From assembly GCF_031581065.1 (NCBI RefSeq), contig NZ_JAVLBN010000070.1:1-6965 (forward strand): 6,965 nucleotides of DNA. Reading direction: 5' to 3'. Below, in pieces: positions 3,724 to 6,965 of the stretch (positions are counted from its first letter, which is position 1; each line of letters begins with the position of its first letter). The notes beneath the pieces were generated by a model that saw nothing but the letters and a program-made list of their open reading frames with translations, was not told the DNA's origin and searched no databases. Made by a program: the position numbers and the translations under genes. The DNA comes from Salibacter sp031581065 (lineage in GTDB: Bacteria > Bacteroidota > Bacteroidia > Flavobacteriales_G > Salibacteraceae).

Positions 3724-4638
3724 TTAGATCATTTTTTTGCGCCTCGCCAGGTAGGCCATTAATATCTTGCTGAATCCCTGATTGATATCAGCTTCAACAA
3801 AATCGACTTTATTTTGATGACAGCGCAACTTCAATTCTTCCTTGTAGCTCTTGAGTTGCTTGCGGTATTCGTCCTTGATTTCTGACGGATTCAACTTCAC
3901 TACTTCCCCACTCTCCATATCCACGAATTTATACGGACGGTTATCGTACTCAAAATCGATTTCGTGGTTTTGATCTACAGTGTGAAAGAGAATGACTTCG
4001 TGTTTGTTGAATCGCAGGTGCTGTAGCGCTGAAAACAGCTTGTCGAGGCCCGCTTCGCTGCTCTCGAACATATCAGAGAAAATCACAACAACTGAGCGTT
4101 TATTAATGCGTTCGGCTAATTCGTGTAGTGCGCTGGCGGCTGCGGTGGAACGGCTCTGACCGTCATAATCCAGTTTTTCTTCGAGCAGGTAGTACAGATA
4201 ATTGAGGTGACGCTGCGATAATTTAGCCGGGGTGATCTCGCGGACTTCCTCATCGAAGAGTCCCAATCCAACTGCATCGCGCTGTGTACGCAAAAGATGA
4301 ATGAGGGCAGCAGCCGCTTTCACAGAAAAACTGAACTTGGTCTCCTCCCCGTCTTTTGGAAAATACATGCTCGATGATTGATCGATGAGAATGTGACAAC
4401 GAAGGTTAGTTTCCTCCTCATAGCGCTTGGTGTAGAGCTTTTCGGTTTTGCCGAAGAGCTTCCAGTCGATGTGTCGTGTGCTTTCACCGTTGTTATAGGC
4501 CCGGTGTTCAGCAAACTCTACTGAAAAACCGTGGTACGGACTGCGGTGAAGGCCTGTAATAAAACCCTCAACAACCTGTCGTGCCAGGAACTCGAGTTTT
4601 CCAAATTGCCTAACGGCTCTGTCGTTGAACTGACTCAT
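3724..4638 (-). CDS. DUF58 domain protein with VWA-like fold
   Basis: A 304-residue cytosolic protein with no signal peptide or membrane helix. The N-terminal third has the DUF58 signature: GLHRSPYHGFSVEF (29-42), HRAYNNGESTRHIDWK (45-60) and KLYTKRYEEETNLR (67-80). A von Willebrand factor A-like part follows, with the metal-site motif DQSSS (Asp86, Ser88, Ser90), a likely Thr165 and FSDMFE (187-192). DUF58 proteins often sit with MoxR-type AAA ATPases and are thought to act as adaptors or chaperones, but the biochemical role is poorly known; no MoxR gene is in this window. The dnaE, trxA, DUF58 order recurs in Bacteroidota as far as I recall. The gene has its own predicted promoter, whose -33 box lies in the mobile-like element upstream. 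The predicted mRNA would be leaderless. I did not recognise a specific gene name. Confidence 0.93.
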   Translation of the reverse strand: MSQFNDRAVRQFGKLEFLARQVVEGFITGLHRSPYHGFSVEFAEHRAYNNGESTRHIDWKLFGKTEKLYTKRYEEETNLRCHILIDQSSSMYFPKDGEETKFSFSVKAAAALIHLLRTQRDAVGLGLFDEEVREITPAKLSQRHLNYLYYLLEEKLDYDGQSRSTAAASALHELAERINKRSVVVIFSDMFESSEAGLDKLFSALQHLRFNKHEVILFHTVDQNHEIDFEYDNRPYKFVDMESGEVVKLNPSEIKDEYRKQLKSYKEELKLRCHQNKVDFVEADINQGFSKILMAYLARRKKMI

Positions 4639-4642
4639 GTTT

Positions 4643-4671
4643 CAAATGTAGTAACAAAAGGGTGTATCAAA
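4643..4671 (-). promoter_or_regulatory. Predicted promoter of the DUF58 gene, partly inside the inserted element
   Basis: On the minus strand TTTG (4668-4671) and TACATTTG (4643-4650) are 17 bases apart. The -7 box ends four bases before the ATG, so transcription should start at or beside the start codon. The -33 box belongs to the terminal inverted repeat of the element at 4658-4800, while the -7 box lies outside it. Confidence 0.55.
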
Positions 4672-4800
4672 AGGCAAACATCCAAAAATATAAATAGCTG
4701 ATGATTGGAGGATGTTAATCCAACTTCATCAGCTATTTATACTATTAAGGGTAAGCCTTTTAAAACCGAAAAAAGAAATTTTCGGTTTTGATACACCCTT
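4658..4800. mobile_element. MITE-like element with perfect terminal inverted repeats
   Basis: A 143-base non-coding element between trxA and the DUF58 gene. Its ends are perfect 15-bp inverted repeats, AAGGGTGTATCAAAA (4658-4672) and its complement (4786-4800). Inside are a 16-bp perfect stem (4689-4704 with 4726-4741), prolonged by TTGGA/TCCAA, and an 11-bp stem (4762-4772 with 4779-4789). Helices 4658-4668/4790-4800, 4669-4675/4755-4761 and 4762-4772/4779-4789 meet at a three-way junction with no unpaired base. No transposase and no obvious target duplication are visible. The layout suggests a miniature transposable or REP-like element moved by a transposase encoded elsewhere; a structured RNA is the alternative. 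The inverted repeats are certain; the nature is inferred. Confidence 0.65.
4762..4789 (-). terminator. Likely terminator of trxA within the inserted element
   Basis: AAAACCGAAAA/TTTTCGGTTTT is an 11-bp stem with a 6-base loop. Read on the minus strand, the CCGAAAA/TTTTCGG core is followed by four T residues, so it could end the trxA transcript. It lies 31 bases beyond the trxA stop. The symmetry allows use in both directions, and the T run is short. Confidence 0.45.
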
Positions 4801-4820
4801 CTAATCTTCAATATCTAAAT

Positions 4821-5138
4821 TTACAGTTGAGCATCGAGCTTCGATGACAATGCTTCTTTAGAAGCTGCACCAACTTGCTTATCCACTACTTCACCGTTTT
4901 TGATAACAAGCAATGTTGGAATTGAACGAATTCCGAATTTACCGGCAACACCGGGATTTTCGTCAACGTTTACTTTTCCAATAACAGCTTTTCCTTCGTA
5001 TTCACCGGCCATTTCTTCAACAACTGGTCCCACCATGCGGCAAGGTCCGCACCATTCAGCCCAAAAGTCTACTAATACCGGTTTATCTGATTTTAATACA
5101 GTTTCTTCAAAATTTCCGTCTGTGATTTCTAATGCCAT
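4821..5138 (-). CDS. Thioredoxin
   Basis: A 105-residue thioredoxin, full length for the family. The redox-active WCGPC is at residues 29-33 (Cys30 and Cys33), preceded by VLVDFWAE with the buried Asp24, and the conserved cis-proline is Pro74 in RSIPTLLV. No signal peptide is present, so it acts in the cytosol, reducing protein disulfides such as those of ribonucleotide reductase and peroxiredoxins, and is itself reduced by thioredoxin reductase. The start is supported by MALEITDGNFEE, the usual N-terminus in this phylum, and by a good promoter about 30 bases upstream. It lies 104 bases after dnaE on the same strand, with its own promoter in that gap, so it need not be co-transcribed. The inserted element at 4658-4800 separates it from the DUF58 gene. 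Confidence 0.97.
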   Translation of the reverse strand: MALEITDGNFEETVLKSDKPVLVDFWAEWCGPCRMVGPVVEEMAGEYEGKAVIGKVNVDENPGVAGKFGIRSIPTLLVIKNGEVVDKQVGAASKEALSSKLDAQL

Positions 5139-5166
5139 AATAGTATGTATTTCAAAAATTCAAATT

Positions 5167-5195
5167 CAAAAATAAGATTACAAATCTATTACCAA
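5167..5195 (-). promoter_or_regulatory. Predicted trxA promoter
   Basis: On the minus strand TTG (5193-5195) and TATTTTTG (5167-5174) are 18 bases apart and fit the Bacteroidota consensus. Transcription would begin about 20-25 bases before the trxA ATG. Confidence 0.6.
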
Positions 5196-5242
5196 TGTCT
5201 GTTTTATGACAAATTGGCTTCTTTATTGTTTTTATCAAACTA

Positions 5243-6965
5243 TCAATTCAACTTATAATGCACGTGATCCCAACGTTCCAGCTCTTCAATTAGCTCGTTT
5301 GAAATGTTCACTCTCACCGTGCGAGACATCAAATTTAACTTGATTTTTTCGTCCCTGTCATACACGTTAACAATCACTTTACAATTTCCTTTGTTTTCGG
5401 TCAGAACCCGATCCAGGTCATCGACAGTTTGCTCGGTTATCGATCCCAACTCCATGTTGATGTTGAGCGTTTGAGCCAGTTTCTCCCTGAGTTCTGACAG
5501 TAATTCCATTTGCGCAATGCGAAAGCTGAAATTGTCAGTATCCTCGTTTTTCCTTCTCCACTTCTCTACTTTTCCTTTGATGAAAAGGAAATAATCTTTT
5601 TCCAGCATTGGTTTGAACTTGAGGTAATCATCTCCGAATAGCACAAACTCAAAGCTCTCACTGTAATCCTCAACCATGAACTTACCAAAAGGTTTACCGC
5701 GGCCGGTTGTAAGGTGTTTGACATCTGTTACGATACCCGCAACACGCATCTCCTTGTTGACATATTCTTCAATCTTGTTCAGAGCCGAAAGCTCGTAAGT
5801 ACAAAAGTGCTTGATCTCAAGATTGTAGTCATCGAGCGGATGGCCGGAAATATAAACGCCCACAATTTCTTTTTCGCGTCTCAGTTTGGCAAGTGTATTC
5901 CACTCTTCAGCTTCCGGAACCTGTGGTTCAGGAATGTCAACTTCACTGGCTTCTCCAAAAAGCGAAACCTGTGATGAGTTTTTGCTCTCCTGGAAGTTGT
6001 TTCCGAACCGGATGACATTTTCCAAAAAGTAGCGTCCGTTATCCTCAGCAAAATACTGCGCGCGATGCACTCCGGGAAACGAGTCAAATGCTCCCCCGAG
6101 AGCCAAACTCTCAAACGCTTTCTTATTGCACGCTTTGAGATTCACCCGCTTGGCAAAATCAAAGATCGATTGATACGCGCCTTCCTCTTCGCGTTCCTCC
6201 ACGATGGCTCTGACCGCGCCATCTCCAACACCTTTCAAGGCTCCGAGTCCAAATCGGATCTCTCCTTTTTCGTTAACTGTAAACTTGAGTTTAGATTCGT
6301 TGACATCAGGGCCCAGAACCTTCACTCCCATTCGTCTGCACTCTTCCATGAAGAACGTCACCTGCGAAATATCGTTCATGTTGTTACTCAACACAGATGC
6401 CATGTACTCGGCAGGGAAATGTGCTTTTAGGTAAGCTGTTTGGTAAGCTACCCAGGCGTAACAAGTTGAGTGTGACTTGTTAAAGGCATAAGAAGCAAAT
6501 GCTTCCCAGTCTTTCCAAACCTTTTCGAGCGTTTCCTTGTCGTGGCCGCGTTCTTCACCCTGGTTGAGGAACTGTGGTTTCAGTTTGGCGAGAAGATCAA
6601 ATTTCTTCTTACCCATCGCTTTACGCAGTGTATCGGCCTCACCTTTCGTGAATCCGGCAAGCTTTTGCGAGAGCAACATCACCTGCTCCTGGTAAACCGT
6701 AATTCCATAGGTTTCTTCCAGGTACTCCTGCATATCGGGCAGATCGTACTTGATTTCCTCCTGACCGTGTTTACGTTTAATGAAAGACGGAATGTATTCC
6801 AGCGGTCCCGGACGATACAGAGCGTTCATCGCTATGAGATCTGCAAAGGTTGTGGGTTTGAGATCACGCATGTATTTCTGCATACCGCGCGATTCGTACT
6901 GGAAAATCCCAACTGTTTCTCCGCGCTGGAAAAGTTCGTACGTTTTTTCATCATCCAGCGGAAAC
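5243..6965 (-). CDS. dnaE: DNA polymerase III alpha subunit, C-terminal part (runs off the window)
   Basis: The replicative polymerase's catalytic subunit; only the last 573 residues are here. The frame stays open past the ATG at 6883 to the window edge, and the upstream codons (YELFQRGETVGIFQYES) are typical DnaE, so that ATG is internal. Numbering from the edge, the palm/fingers region has YRPGPLEYIPSF (50-61), YQEQVM (91-96) and FNKSHSTCYAW (161-171). A helix-hairpin-helix segment GALKGVGDGA is at 241-250. QVSLF (332-336) matches the sliding-clamp binding consensus and lies between that segment and the OB-fold, as in E. coli DnaE. The OB-fold is at about 405-467. The PHP domain and catalytic aspartates lie outside the window. 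No frameshift is seen. No clear terminator follows the stop; the trxA promoter is in the gap. Confidence 0.97.
   Translation of the reverse strand, partial: FPLDDEKTYELFQRGETVGIFQYESRGMQKYMRDLKPTTFADLIAMNALYRPGPLEYIPSFIKRKHGQEEIKYDLPDMQEYLEETYGITVYQEQVMLLSQKLAGFTKGEADTLRKAMGKKKFDLLAKLKPQFLNQGEERGHDKETLEKVWKDWEAFASYAFNKSHSTCYAWVAYQTAYLKAHFPAEYMASVLSNNMNDISQVTFFMEECRRMGVKVLGPDVNESKLKFTVNEKGEIRFGLGALKGVGDGAVRAIVEEREEEGAYQSIFDFAKRVNLKACNKKAFESLALGGAFDSFPGVHRAQYFAEDNGRYFLENVIRFGNNFQESKNSSQVSLFGEASEVDIPEPQVPEAEEWNTLAKLRREKEIVGVYISGHPLDDYNLEIKHFCTYELSALNKIEEYVNKEMRVAGIVTDVKHLTTGRGKPFGKFMVEDYSESFEFVLFGDDYLKFKPMLEKDYFLFIKGKVEKWRRKNEDTDNFSFRIAQMELLSELREKLAQTLNINMELGSITEQTVDDLDRVLTENKGNCKVIVNVYDRDEKIKLNLMSRTVRVNISNELIEELERWDHVHYKLN

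Noticed and set aside
1..6965. CRISPR array or phage genes
   Set aside because: No regularly spaced repeats with unique spacers and no recognisable phage proteins are present.

Overview
The window looks like chromosomal DNA from a member of the Bacteroidota, probably Flavobacteriales or a close relative. Three things point there. Six of the predicted promoters carry the phylum's -7 box (TAnnTTTG), five of them with a TTG/TTTG -33 box 17-20 bases upstream. Coding starts lack Shine-Dalgarno sequences. The DnaE, thioredoxin and DUF58 proteins, and their order, are typical of the phylum. No species can be named from the sequence alone.

Left half (1-2970), accessory in character. A dispersed palindromic repeat (1-119) is followed on the minus strand by an intact small antitoxin gene (426-647) and the 30-codon stump of its ParE/RelE-like toxin (333-425). 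A serine alpha/beta hydrolase (978-1811) follows on the plus strand. Next is a complete ParD/ParE-type toxin-antitoxin operon (1879-2422) with its own promoter and a palindrome between the promoter boxes. A cluster of palindromic REP-like units (2522-2737) follows, then a second copy of the long repeat (2669-2788). The two long copies are direct repeats bracketing about 2.6 kb.

Middle (2971-3588), the most interesting part. An intact tRNA-Asp(GTC) with its terminator lies on the minus strand. Directly downstream is a small GIY-YIG nuclease gene, followed by a second copy of the tRNA 3' end and terminator (53 bp, one mismatch, 462 bp apart). That second copy is interrupted at the T-loop/T-stem boundary by 63 bases consisting of two abutting hairpins. 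The last codons of the nuclease gene are tRNA T-loop sequence. I read this as a tRNA-targeting GIY-YIG mobile unit that duplicates the tRNA 3' end on insertion; the mechanism is inference.

Right half (3678-6965), core genome on the minus strand: dnaE (partial, running off the window), trxA, then a DUF58/VWA-like gene. A 143-base element with perfect 15-bp terminal inverted repeats sits between trxA and the DUF58 gene. It folds on paper into a three-way junction with no unpaired base at the junction. It probably ends the trxA transcript and supplies the -33 box of the DUF58 promoter.
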